DNA of 64,000 nucleotides, taken from NCBI RefSeq assembly GCF_009727055.1, contig NC_052350.1:40844372-40908371 (forward strand). The letters are read 5' to 3'. The number at the start of each line of letters is the position of its first letter. Position 1 is the first letter of the stretch. This DNA is from Benincasa hispida. Its lineage: Eukaryota > Streptophyta > Magnoliopsida > Cucurbitales > Cucurbitaceae. Shown here piece after piece: positions 22,736 through 34,215 of the stretch. A model generated the notes under the pieces. It saw only the letters and a list, made by a program, of their open reading frames with translations. It was not told the DNA's origin and did not search any database. A program made the position numbers and the translations under genes.

Positions 22736-23239
22736 TTATACCTTGCTACCTGCCCCTTTCTCTTTGTCTATTGGCGACCTTGATCGGGATCCACCTGCTT
22801 CCTTAGCCAGTAAGTTCTTTGTTGGCATAGTCTCACCGAAATTCTCGTTCTTTAGGTAAAACTTTGCATCTGCGAAGTGAGACTTCGCCTCGAAAAATGG
22901 ATTAAAATCTGCTTCAACCTTCTTAATCTCATCTTGGTAAAACTTGAAACACTGATATAGTGTCGATGTAATCACACCGTTCCCATGAATCCAAGGGCGT
23001 CTCAATAGTAGCTTGTAAGTGGTCCTTGAGTCTATCACATGAAACAGTGCGTCAGCCTTCAGATCGTCAATGAGGAGCTCCAAGCGTATCATGCCTATCG
23101 CCCTTTGGCTCCCTTGATTGAAACCCTGAATTACTAATTTTTTGTTCGATAGCTCTTCCATGAGTATGCCCAACTGTTTTATAGTCGTCTTAGGCATTAT
23201 ACTGACGGCAAATCCGTTGTCGATGAGGATTTGACCCAC
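22736..23239 (-). pseudogene. Gypsy element C: aspartic protease domain
   Basis: Minus-strand 167-codon frame. The active-site loop near its N-terminus reads ILIDNGFAVSIMP, the Asp-Asn-Gly variant typical of Tat elements. It is followed by LVIQGFNQGSQRAIGMI and LFHVIDSRTTYKLLLRRPWIH, the conserved protease C-terminal motifs. It sits between gag (right) and the RT linker (left) in normal order. Confidence 0.85.
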
Positions 23240-24009
23240 TCGCTATTCTCGAATGTATCCAGAGACGTATAAAGGCCTATCATGCAATTTGGATCCCAGT
23301 AGCAGATCTTTGCCTGAGAAGCCTATGGATGTGCAACACAAGGCATACGTACGTGCTGTGGAGGTTGATGCTTCAGATGCGTTGGATTCTAACAGTGCCC
23401 TTAATGAGGGTCGTCTTAGCTTCTCGCAGGAGCAAGAGTAGGTCGTCTATGTTGAATGGTGGCGAACCCTTTGGCTTTCCTGTCGATTTTAATGGGCCTG
23501 GAATGGTATCTTCTTCTTCCATGGTACTGATAGCATGACATGCAGCAGCCTCTGGCATCTCCTCTGAACCTCACTTACAGAAGTTCTTTGGGAGGAAATC
23601 TNCTTCCATGGTACTGATAGCATGACATGCAGCAGCCTCTGGCATCTCCTCTGAACCTCACTTACAGAAGTTCTTTGGGAGGAAATCTGCTAACGTCACC
23701 TGTCGCCTGGGACGAGGAACATCCTCGTCTTTCTCGTCAATAGCCTTGGGCCTCCGAGCCTTCTTTCTACCATTCCTTTTTTGCATCTTGCTCCCTCTTC
23801 TGTAGCTTCTATGAGAGTGTGACTCTTTTTGGGTAGAGTTAAGTTTTTCCTTCTTACGGCGCACCACAAGGATCCAGCCTTCGTTATCGTCATCGTTAGC
23901 ACGCTCTCCTCTGTTCTTGAGGATCGTGGCTTGGACCTCCTGCTGAAACCACATTACCACAGGTTCGAAGGTTCCAAACTGGACCGAGCTCTCCCTTTCT
24001 TCATAATAT
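23240..24009 (-). pseudogene. Gypsy element C: gag-protease junction, with a misassembled duplication
   Basis: Minus-strand frames here are short: an acidic/Pro-rich linker, a RRQVTLADFLPKNF segment common before Tat proteases, and a basic Lys/Arg tract. The frame is interrupted by the N at 23602 and the 86-bp duplication around it, so some of the breakage may be an assembly effect and not mutation. Confidence 0.65.
23516..23688. other. Single-N join flanked by an exact 86-bp duplication (probable assembly artefact)
   Basis: The 86 bp at 23516-23601 (CTTCCATGGT...GGAGGAAATCT) is repeated identically at 23603-23688 with one N at 23602. Unlike the case at 13878 this is not in a tandem array, and the second copy disrupts the pol frame of element C. 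An unmerged contig overlap explains it best. Confidence 0.85.
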
Positions 24010-25380
24010 ATGATTGGTGCCTACACGCTTGGAGTTACCGTCACCGCAGCATGATTTTTTTGGACCACCTCATCTAGATTCAGCTCTATTTTCCTCTCAC
24101 GAGCCAATCTGAGGATCAATTCCTTCAGTACAAAAAATTTTTCGACTGGGTGGCTAACGACCCTGTGATACTTGCAGTAGTTAGGATCATCCACTTTGTC
24201 AGCTTGTTCCGGTCGTTTACGTTTTGGTAGCTGGATAAGGTGGTTCTCTAGTAGTTGCTCAAGCATATCCGCAACGTCGGAGTCGGGGAACAGGTAGACT
24301 TTTTTCTGTCGCTTCTTCAGGGTTAGGCGACGTCTTTCGCCTCCTTTGTCTTTTTTTTTCTATCTTCTTCTCTTTCCCTTTCGAGGAGAACTTCAACGGG
24401 GCCATGTTAACGACCATTGATTCCTTTGCGGCACCTTTCACAATTTTATCGGCGCCCTTCACCTCCTTCTTGTCTTTCTTCGGTTTGTGGCTCAAGAAGT
24501 CCCTCATTCCCCTGTTGGCGATACTTAGTTCTATGTCGTGGGCGCGGGTCACCAATTCTTCAAAGGTACGGGGCTTTATTCCCTGCAGAATATAGATGAG
24601 TTCCTAGTGCATACCCTGCGTGCACATTTCTACAACGGATAATTCGGTGAATCGATCTTTGCAGTCCAGACTCAGAACTCTCCATCGGTTGATATAGTCG
24701 ATGACCGACTCCCCTTTCCATTGTTTGGCATTTGTCAGCTCCATCATGCTGATGGTACGTCTAGTGCTGTAGAAACGATTCAATAATTCTCTTTCAAGTT
24801 GCTCCTAGCTGTCAATCACCTTAGGCTCTAAGTTCATGTACCAGTCAAAAGCATTTTCTTTGAGGGTTCTGACGAACTGCTTGACTAGTAGATCTCTCCT
24901 CATTCCCGCATTCTCGCATGTTTCTACGAAGTGGGCGATGTATTACTTTGGATTGCACTTTCCATCGAATTGCTGGAACTTGGGGGTTGATACCCTGCAA
25001 GCATTCTCAGGTTTTCGATCCTTTGGGTGTTTGGCTTGGAATACATGAAGGAAGTTTGAGTCGGCCCTCCGTATTGAGCTTTTATGGAGGTCATGATTAT
25101 GTCTTGCAGTTGTTGGATCGACAGAAAGGCCACCGAGGCTGAATGTTGCAGTTGGTTTTCGTGCAACACGATTTTCCCCTTGTCAGTTGCTTTGACTGTG
25201 GGTACTTGGCTTGATTCAGCAGCCTCTCGAGACTGCATTTATTCTCTCAGGGCAGCGATCTCATGGTCTCGCTCCTCGACGACTTTCATTAGAAAGATAA
25301 TCTTCCTTTCCATCTCTGCCATGGCCGCTTCTGTCGTCACGTCCGCCATCATGACAGAAATCACATCTGGCGGTTAATCT
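24010..25380 (-). pseudogene. Gypsy element C: gag
   Basis: It opens near 25372 (minus) with MADVTTEAAMAEMERKI and a coiled-coil-like acidic stretch. This is followed by SVAFLSIQQLQDIIMTSI, QYGGPTQTSFMYSKP, NLRMLAGYQPP, then a capsid region in shifted frames. TRAHDIELSIANRG, a basic tract, SDVADMLEQLLENHLIQLP and a PNYCKYHRVVSHPVEKFF motif follow at 24021-24270. This order is that of a Tat-lineage gag. Stops and frameshifts are frequent. Confidence 0.82.
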
Positions 25381-25650
25381 CTTTTCGGCTTGCTGGAGGC
25401 GAAAGTAAAGTTGTCAAAAAAGGGGTTTTCCTTGATGACCACCCCGCTTTGTGGGGATTCCATCATTTGCCTCAAGAATGTGCTACTGAGTTTGTGAGGG
25501 AGCTCTGCTCTTGCTCCTGCATGACTTCTCTTGAGCGACTGCGGTGATAGGTCCCATGTACGAGCCGTTTGTGGAGGAAGCCTTGGATACCATCTTCTTA
25601 GGTGTCATTTGCCTTGTTCGGATTTTGAGAGAGAGATGAGAGGTAGAGAG
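25381..25650 (-). other. Gypsy element C: 5' leader between primer site and gag
   Basis: Between the candidate primer binding site and the gag start. A minus-strand frame (MTPKKMVSKASSTNGSY onward) is open for 74 codons and contains a basic Ser/Lys-rich segment. Tat elements often carry a short translated leader here. I do not call a gene. Confidence 0.5.
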
Positions 25651-25667
25651 GTCCCACTGGTGTGCCA
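25651..25667 (-). other. Candidate primer binding site of element C
   Basis: Minus-strand TGGCACACCAGTGGGAC starts with TGG three bases inside the LTR end at 25671, the expected place. The matching tRNA was not identified. Confidence 0.6.
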
Positions 25668-25670
25668 ATT

Positions 25671-26378
25671 TGTTCACACAAGGTTTCCGGAGAAACATGT
25701 CAAACAAGGGGTTGAACTTGATTTGGTATTGATATTGAAGTTGATTTGATGTGATGTGGTTCGATCTCTAATACTTGATCCTCTGATTCTCTCTCAGTTG
25801 GGTGAATATGCTTGACTTGAAGAAGAAAAACACCGAATGTTCTTGAAGTAGAAGTTTTAGAAGAGTCTTTGTGTCTTCAATGGTCTTCTGTCTTCTAGGA
25901 GTGCAGCTTCAAGAGTCTTGGGAGTCTTCTGCTCATTAATAAATTCTCTCTAGACTCTCTGAACGTAGAAAATGTTGCCCCCTCCAAATGAGGAGAGCTT
26001 CTCTATTTATAGAGTTCACATGTGGGTTTGGGCTTGGTTGATCCATGGGTCTGGCCTTTGGGCTCAATTAATTGGACTTGGGCTTGGTTGGTCCATGAGT
26101 CTGGCCTTTGAGCCCAATTAATCAGATTTAGGCCTGATTTGACATTTTGGGCTTAGTTGGACTTTGACCCAAATTATAATATCAAATTGAGTCAAATTAA
26201 TCTTATCTGATTCAACGTCATGATAAAACCACGTGGCGTCATCAAAATTTGTCTTCAACTTTAATTCAGGACAAATGTCAACTCCTAATTGAGCCCAAAT
26301 TTAATGATTTGAAATTTTGTCATTAATTTAGTAAATGACATGGCAACTTGTGATTGGTCCAAAATTTCTCATTCAACA
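25671..26378 (-). mobile_element. 5' LTR of Gypsy element C
   Basis: A 708-bp LTR on the minus strand. It begins TGTTGAATGAGAAATTTTGG at 26378 and ends CCTTGTGTGAACA at 25671, next to the candidate primer site. A TATAAATAG box on the minus strand at about 26003-26011 marks the U3/R promoter, and the U3 holds three near-repeats of a TTGGGCTTGGTTGGTCCATG type. No second copy of this LTR is visible in the window, so the 3' LTR is lost or unrecognisable. Confidence 0.72.
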
Positions 26379-27565
26379 ACTATCTCTTAAAAAAACCCTA
26401 GCTAAATTTTGAAAAATAATCAAGAAAAAATAGTTTTTAAAACATGTCATTGTTTTTGGAGTTTTGCTGTAAATTCTAACTTTTTAATTTGAAAGGATAA
26501 AAACTATAGTATAAGATCAAGTTATATAAAACAAACTTCATTTTCAAAAACCAAATCATTATTAAAAACAAATAAGTCTTAAGAATACCCATTTTATGCT
26601 TTTAAAAGTTGGATCCTTCTCAACCCAAGCTTAATATTTTGGACGCCATAACTAATTTTGCTCAATGGTAATTGACATGACAATCTTTTCTAGAAGTCAG
26701 ATGTTCATCTCCCATCCTTATCATTGTTGTGCCAAAATAAATAAATAAATAAATAAAAGCTTATGTCTCGTTTGATAATCATTTCATTTTTTTTTTGTTT
26801 TTAGTTTTTAAAAATTAAGCTTACAAACACTTCTTACACCTCTAAATTTCTTGTTTTGTTATCTACTTTATACCCACTTTTTTTAAAATCTAAGCTAAAT
26901 TTAAAAAAAAAAAGACTTTAAAAACTTATTTTTGCTTTTATAATTTAGTCAAGAATTTTACTCTTATGATTAAGAAAGAGGCAAACCATTATAGAAAATG
27001 AATGAAATATGTTTAATTTTAAAAAAACAAAAAACAAATGTCATGTTTGGTAATCATTTGGTTTTATTTTTATTTTGAAAATTAAGCCTATAAACACTAT
27101 TTTCACTTTTAAATTTTTTTCTTTGTTATCCACTTTTTTCAATGGTTTAATTTTAAAGATTTTTTTATTTTTAGAATTTGACTAAAAAATTCATATCTAA
27201 AAAGAGGTAAATTATTATAAAAAATTAAAAAAAATAGACTTAATTTAAAAAAAAAAAAAAAAAAAAGAACGAATATTAAAACATCCAAAATAATTACTAA
27301 ATGTCTTAATATTTCGGACACTATGCCTTATTTAAGGCAAAGAATATCAAAACAGGTAGATTTCCTCATTTGGAGATCCATATTTTCATCCTTTCTTTAA
27401 ATATCATATTATCTGACTTGATTTGGCGACGTGGGTCAACACGGAATCCAAAATTCTTGCAGCAGCTCAAACCCCAACAGTGGATCGATCAAATCAAGAG
27501 ATAGAAAATGGGATTCTAGTAACGCAAATGCTTCAACTGAACCCTTCATTGGAAGCTTTGCGGCT
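26379..27565. repeat. HY2 upstream region with two MITE-like repeats
   Basis: Two tandem diverged copies of a ~260-bp AT-rich repeat lie at about 26762-27020 and 27040-27300. Each starts with a TCTCGTTTGATAATCATTTC / TCATGTTTGGTAATCATTTG-type end and an AAAATTAAGCTTACAAACAC-type block. A third copy is at 40200-40458. The HY2 promoter must lie within or just right of them. No clear TATA box could be chosen. Confidence 0.55.
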
Positions 27566-27758
27566 ATGGGTTCTTCTTCTCGTTTATCCTTCTCCCTTTC
27601 TTTCAACTCCCCACCATTTTCAACCAACTGTAGCAGTAAAAACAAGTGTAAAAGAGCTTTCCTTCCCATCTCTTCAATTTCATATCAGAAATTTGTTCAA
27701 TTCGCTTTGGATGAAACCAAACTTCACACCCATCTCTTTCCCTCCCCTTTACAGGTAA
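27508..27758 (+). promoter_or_regulatory. Two upstream AUGs before the HY2 start
   Basis: An ATG at 27508 opens a three-codon uORF ending at 27519. An ATG at 27528 opens a frame that overlaps the HY2 start out of frame and stays open past it (stop at 27756-27758 if unspliced). If transcription starts upstream of these, they would lower HY2 translation. The transcript start is not known. Confidence 0.5.
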
Positions 27759-30700
27759 TGGGTTAATCCACTTGATTCTGTACTTGGGTCTTCTGATTTT
27801 GCTTCATTTGAGCTTCTTTAATCAATTTTTCTTTGTAATGCTTCAAAGAATAGTTTGGTTGTTCTTCTCTCAAGGTTGACTTTTGTTTTCTTTGTTAAAT
27901 AGTGTCTGTGTAAGCATAGGGATGCTTTTTGTTGTGTTTCTTGAAACTTTTTACTTCTTCTCCCCTGTTCTACTTTGAGTTATTGAATGATGAGTTTTTT
28001 TTTCAGTGATTCCGTGTGAAGAGTCCTTTTATTTTTATTTTTATTATTATTTTTTTTTTTTACTGATTCTGTGTGAAGAGGTTTGATGGACTTCTTGTTA
28101 TAGAATAGTTTTCATTGCTTTATCTTTTAATGGACTGGAACTGACTCTCTCTAGCAAAGTTTGAGTTTTAACTTGTCATAAGAATGCACAGAAATTAATA
28201 TCTTTTGAATCCCATTATCATTGGTCTGCCATGTCATAATAGATCAACTGATATTTGGCCAGAATGAGCTTAGCTCAACCGTAATTATCTAATTGACATG
28301 ATCTTCTTCCCTAGACGTTGAAGGTTTGATCCCTTCTCTGAGATTGTTAAAAATAAAAAAATAATAATAATAAATAATATTTGTCCATTAGATTTACCAC
28401 ATCACTAATGATATTAATAATAGGATCTTCTGGGATGGAATTGAAACTTTTGAAAGTAAATAAACACAACCATCAAACTTAATGAACTGAAATTGTAATT
28501 TAACTGCTTGGTCCCTTTCTTGTCATATTATATTTCTTCAAACTTGCACATTTCCTGCTAAGGAGATTCAACGGTTGGTTTCTTGTTCTTATCTTGCTAG
28601 ATTATAGCAGTTTTTTTTTCAACATAGATTCCGTGTCTCTTTTATGTTAGGATATGAAGAAATCTAGCGATTTGTAAATCATATCTAATCTTTGCTTAAG
28701 ATTATATATTCTTTTTTATCTAGAATGCAGGTTGTCAACACACTAATTACTGAATACCTTATTTGATGTTCTGACTGATTGTATGATTTTATGTCGACTC
28801 AAGTCAATACAATGCAATGATTTCAGGCTTGCATTTACATACATGGTTGTGTAGTCTGTATCTTGGCTGTTATTGCCAGCATTCTTGATGTAGTTTCTGG
28901 TTGAAGTTTTTAAACCTTATGAATAAAATTTTAAAAGTTTGAATTAAGATATGAATCATTGTTTCTGTCATCATAACTATATAATTATTCTTATCCTGCA
29001 GGAAAAATATAATTCCATGATTTCCTTGGACAAAAAAGTCAAGCTTGAAATGTTATCTTTCCAAGCTCCAAAGATCAGACTACTTCGCAGTTTGAATATT
29101 GAAAGTGAAACAATGCAGGTTTTATTTTATACTTCGACCCTCTTAGGAAGAATTTTTTATGCTTTAGTTCATATAATATGATTGGAAAATGAAATATGAA
29201 TTTCTAAATTATGTAAAGTGACTTGACAGAGGAGAATTGGAGGATGCTCTGACAATCACTTCTGTCGTTTTTGAGAAGGGAAACAAATTTTATTGATGAA
29301 TGAAATAAAATGAGTAAACCCCAAAATGGATTACATGAAAATCTTCAAATTGGAAATCAGATACAAAAGACTTTATCAGAAAAGAAAGAAGTTTTATTAG
29401 TTCTCTGGCCTTTTTACTTGTGGCCTTCTTTATTTTTCCTTGCTTCCCTTAAATTTAAATTTTAAAAATGTTGAAAGAACAACCATCCCTTGAGAAAGTT
29501 TTCCTTGGAGATTGAAGTATAGAACTTTGCTAGTTATCCCAAGATAGTGTTGTAGTCTGTTGATGGTGAGAGGCTTAGTCTCAGTCATGGACTTAAAAGT
29601 ACTTTGGTTATGGTTATGAGAATATTCATCCATGCAGCCATTCTTTGTAGAAAATTATTGTAAAAATTAGTATCAATGATTTTGACGTTTCTGAATGATT
29701 TGGGACACCTTCCAACAAATTTCTAAACTGCAGTTTGTATAGCTAGCCCAAACGTAAATCTTATTTTTCCTTTTTGTAACTATTTTCTAAGGGTTAGAAA
29801 TGAAAACCTTAAACTGCTGAAATTCACTCCAGAACCTGGATGTGTTTAGTAACCATACTTGATATCTATGTTTATATTCTAAGAACTATTTCCATTCAAT
29901 TATGGTTCAGGTTTTAGATCTTGCTGCATTCCCAGAACCAGAATTTGATGTTCCTATATTTTGCGCAAATATTTTCACTGCTGCAAGTTCAAGTATAGTA
30001 GTACTGTAAGCTTCTTTGAACTTTGGAGCCTGACAATAGCCTTACATTATTTGTATCAGTTTCAATTTTTTGAAGTCTATAAATTTTACATCGTCAACCA
30101 TGGAAGCATAGGAAATACTTAAATTTGATGTTCTTGATATGAGAACCTCAGTGAAACAGTCTAAAAGTTGGTCTAAAATTCCGTTGGTTATGCGAATACC
30201 TTGCACACTTTTAACAACAATATCCAACAAGTCAATTTAGTTCAACCCAAAGGATGGAGGTAGATATAGATCATTAAATCTAAGTCAAAACCTAGAAGAA
30301 AGAACTCGAATCTTGTGGGAAGGGGGTCATATCTCATATGGTTTTACCCAATTTCTCTCAGTTTGTTTGTTAGTTTCTGTTCTAGGAAAGGCTCAAAAGT
30401 TTGTTTTTGGGAGGACCATTGGGTGGGGAGTCAAGCCTCTGTGTGTTTTATTTGTGCATTTATACTTTCTTTTGAACTAGGTGTTTCATTTAGTGGCTTC
30501 GGTGCTGCCTTCCCCAGAGCATCCATCTTTGATTTTATTAGGTTTGTGTCATCCTCAGTTTGATAGAGGAGAGACGATTGATGTGGGGGGCCTTCTTTAT
30601 ATTTGTCGAGACCAGCACTTGTTTCAATAAGAAGGTATAGTAGGATTTAAACTCCTGATCCTTCTATGGGTTTCTTTGTCATTCTTATTTTCATACCTTG

Positions 30701-33152
30701 TCTTTCTTTCCTCTTTCAACTACTGCAGTTTTCATTTTTTTTCAGATTGTGGAAGGTTAAAATTTGAAAGAAGCTAAAGATTTTGGCTTGGCAAGTTTTA
30801 CATGGGAGGGTTAACACCATATATTGTATTCAAAAACACTCTTCCTTCATTTTGTACTTGCAAGGGTGCATTCTCTTTAGGAGGCTCAAGGAGGATCTTA
30901 ATCATTTACTGTGGAATTGCTAGTTTGCAAACTATCTTGGAGTCACTGGTTGAGTTCTTTCAGTGTTTGTGGGGCTCGCAATAGGGATAGGTGATCTATA
31001 TTGGAGAAGGTGCTTTTGAATCCTCCCTTTAAGTAGAGGGGTAAAGTTTTGTGGCATGCTAACTTCTTTGCTGTTTTGTGGGATATTTGGCTTGAAAAGA
31101 AAAGTAGAATTTTTGGAGAGGTCATGTTATCGAGTGAGGAAGTTTGGGAGGTGACGATGTTTAACTCTTATTTGTGGGTGTCAATCACTAGGCCTTTTTG
31201 TAATTATAATCTTGGTCATATTCTTTTAGATTGGAGTCCTGTTTTAAGGTTAGGGTTGGACTCCCATTTTTTTGGGCATGTTTTGGTACACCCTTGTATT
31301 CTTTCATTGTTCTCAATAAAAAAATTGTTTCGTACACCACAAAAAAAGTTTGATGGCCAATCAATCTTAAAGCATGATCTAATCACAAGATTGCTGATAT
31401 TCATTTTTTATCCGGCACCTATATATGTGTAAAGGTACAAATCTGCAAATTCTCTGATACTCATTAGGCTTAATAAGGTTACATAGACAAGTGAATGCGG
31501 TCATCTTGTCTTCTGATTTAGTGAGGTTTCTCCAGTTTTTGTTGGTAGGCACTTGTTAGAAACTTAAGAGACGAATGGCAATGAAAATGACCAGAACTGA
31601 TCCCATAAGAAACTTTTTTAGCAATCTCAATCACATACCTGAAAAAAAAAGTTGATTTGAGTGACATGAGTTTGGCTCATTTATGCATCCAGCCAGGGTT
31701 TTAAAGCATGCATCAAATTGTGCTCAGTAAACTTTGTATTCCGAGTGTCCAAATTTTATGTTAAAACATATTTTCTAACCAGATTACCAGGCAATTTTCT
31801 TGTTCTTGTTAGAACCTACACTAAATATAATTTGCAGCCATTCGTAATACTAGCTCGATTCTTTTTGTAGGGATCTCAACCCTTTGCATGATGTTATCAC
31901 TCAAAGAGATTATAGAGAAAAGTACTATAAAAGCTTACTGCATCTTGGAACTAAATATGCTGAGGTGAATGTTTATTTTTCAAGATATTGGTTATATTAC
32001 TACTACAAGGCACACTAAACTCGCTACTTTATGACATTTGGTGTACAGCTTGTTTCCTTAATCTGTTCTAAATTTGATGTGATGATTACTGAAAACAGAC
32101 TTCCTGCAGCTCTTACCCTGGGGCGGAAAGCTTACAAGCGAGTCTTTGAAGTTTTTCTCCCCCATTGTGATATGGTCCAAGTTTTCTTCGACCGAGTCCA
32201 AGTACGATATATTGTTTTCTGCATTCGTGGATTACTACAAGGTAGTTGAAATTGACTATGCTGCTGCTATGATAGAGATTCCTATTTTTCCGCTTTTTTT
32301 GTGTGATTTCTAGCTTTTGTATTTTGAAGATTTTTAGTTATGTGTATGAATTAGATCTTATTTTGATTATGTTACTGAAAGTTCAAATTTACTTCTAGGC
32401 ATGGCTTGAGCTCATGGACAATACTGGGGAGGAAACTATCCCGTCTCGACTTTTGATTAATAGAGAAGCACAACACAGATACTTGTCGTGGAGGGAAGAA
32501 AAGGTAATAACATTTTTTTTCATATCATGGATCTCTTTTTCTTTCTTTTTATGTTTTTATTTAACGAAAATTTCCGACTTAGCTCTGGAGATCGAATAGA
32601 AGTGCTGGTCGTATATGGATGGATATTACCAAAACTTAGCTCGATAATTAATTACTCACAATTGAACTTTGGTTGTAGTTTGTTCAAATTTAGAGCTGCA
32701 AGATCATTTATGAGTCTACTAAATTGCTTTCTCTATACAACTCCCGAAATAAATTTAATCTAGACTATAAAGTTTCATGAAACTCTCTCTTTTGTTAAAA
32801 TGTCTGCTGACTTTATTCGATGCAACATTGGCAAAACAGGATCCGGGACACGGTCTTCTAAGAAAATTAATCGGGGAGATGCTTGCAAAGGTAACATACA
32901 CAAAACCTATCAAAGTTGCATCTTTTAGAAGCGTCATTCTCTCACTTCACATCTAATCATTAGGACTTGGTGAGAAATTTCTTGTTCAATGGCATCGACG
33001 AGCTCGGAAGCAAAAGGTTTCTGGATTACTTTCCAGAGTACTGCTGTGAAGATGGTAGTATCAACACGAAACGTAGTATGGCTGGAAAGTCATACGAACA
33101 TCGACCTTGGGATAAAACAGGTGAATTTATTGGAGATACCATCAAAAGCTGA
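27566..33152 (+). CDS. HY2: Phytochromobilin:ferredoxin oxidoreductase (phytochromobilin synthase), 8 exons
   Basis: Reduces biliverdin IXalpha with ferredoxin electrons to phytochromobilin, the phytochrome chromophore, in plastids. Exons: 27566-27754, 29002-29118, 29911-30005, 31871-31964, 32110-32241, 32399-32503, 32840-32890, 32964-33152. All introns are GT-AG and the frame stays open for 323 aa, close to the 329 aa I recall for Arabidopsis HY2. The first ~40 residues are Ser-rich and basic, like a transit peptide. The bilin-reductase domain follows, with PIFCANIF (117-124), LDLNPLH (134-140), PWGGKLT (168-174), FFSPIVIW (180-187), NGIDELGSKRFLDYFPEY (270-287) and a C-terminal RPWDKTGEFIG. 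The ATG at 27566 is the first AUG in frame with the domain. Intron 3 holds a LINE relic. Identity is from recognised family motifs, not a search. Confidence 0.95.
30230..31345 (+). mobile_element. LINE fragment (zf-RVT region and 3' end) in HY2 intron 3
   Basis: Plus-strand broken frames contain SKVCFWEDHWVGSQ and a LAWQVLHGRVNT...QKHSSF block, then a C-x2-C-like L-Q-G-C-I-L-F-R-R segment followed by EDLNHLLWNC. These are the zinc-binding domain (zf-RVT) downstream of plant LINE reverse transcriptases. A terminal FCNYNLGHILLDWSP motif lies about 31200. The 3' end is near TTCTCAATAAAAAAATTG at ~31310-31335. The LINE is 5'-truncated, in the same orientation as HY2, and inactive. No clear target duplication was found. 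Confidence 0.75.
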
Positions 33153-34215
33153 TGTTAGTTCTCTTCCTTACTGATGTTTTTGGTTGAGTAAATTGATGTA
33201 GGTGTACTATGTGATAAGTTGAAATTTTGTAACTTGTACATTAGACTGAGCTCAAATTTTGCTGAGTTATTGTTAGCAAGCAAGTTTGGATGTATTGCCA
33301 TTGAAGTAATCAATTCTTCAATGAGCCTAAACAATTTTTTGTTTGTCCTTTTAAGTTCGTCCAGCATTCAGATTCTTTGTTTTGATCGGCTTGTGTGGGG
33401 GCACCGTCTTTGGGAGCTATTGTACTTAAATTACTCTTAGAAATCTAGTTCCTGAGCTACAAAGATTATATCTTAAGCTTAAATATTAATTTAACCTATA
33501 TATTTCACATTCGATTCATTTTGATCTATGTACTTAAATATTAAAAAAAAATGATCATTTTGGTCTCTTAAAAGTAAATAAAAGTAAAAACAATGGAATT
33601 AAAATGGTCACTTTTAGAAGTAAAAGAACCAAAATGATCATTTTAAAAGTATAAAGACCAAAATAAATTAAAATTGAAAGTGATGACCAATATAGATATT
33701 TTGAGAATACAAGAACCAAAATGAACCTAAGTTAAGTACTTTTTGAAGCATTTAAATTTTTCATCTATTTGAGTTCTTGTAAAATCCGCCAATCTAATTG
33801 GAAGTTTGTAGTTTTATTGGACATAAATTTCAAATTTACATCTAAAAAAAATTAATTAATTAAAAAAATGAATATGGAGACTTTTTAAATACAAAATTTA
33901 GAAGCCTATGAAATACTTTGGAACTTCAAAGGTTAAATAGACACAAAATTCAAAATTATGTACTAAATTAATACTTTTAATCTAATCCTCAGAGTATGAC
34001 TTGCTTGTCTATCCTTGGCTCTCCACTCTGAGGCACAGTTTTTTAACTTTGCATAAAAATCTTATTTTGGTCATTAAATTTTTATAGTACATTTAGAGAG
34101 AGAGATTCGGAGGGAAGCAGTGAAGATATCATGAGAAGTGGAGGCTGGAGAGAGTGAATGATTATATATATACACACAGTAAAAGAAAGAGAGTTAGTGA
34201 TATGTGGGAAACTAA
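33153..34215. other. Intergenic region between convergent genes, with AT-rich repeat-like DNA
   Basis: Both gene 3' ends face this 1063-bp stretch. About 33490-33745 contains inverted blocks (CATTTTGATCTATGTACTTAA at the left; AAGAACCAAAATGAACCTAAG at the right) and repeated ACCAAAATGATCATTTT modules, a MITE-like layout. 33760-34000 is similar AT-rich DNA. No gene is seen. Confidence 0.5.

Noticed and set aside
27431..27565. HY2 start 45 codons upstream of 27566
   Set aside because: That start codon is GTG; the upstream stretch does not resemble HY2 and contains no in-frame ATG.
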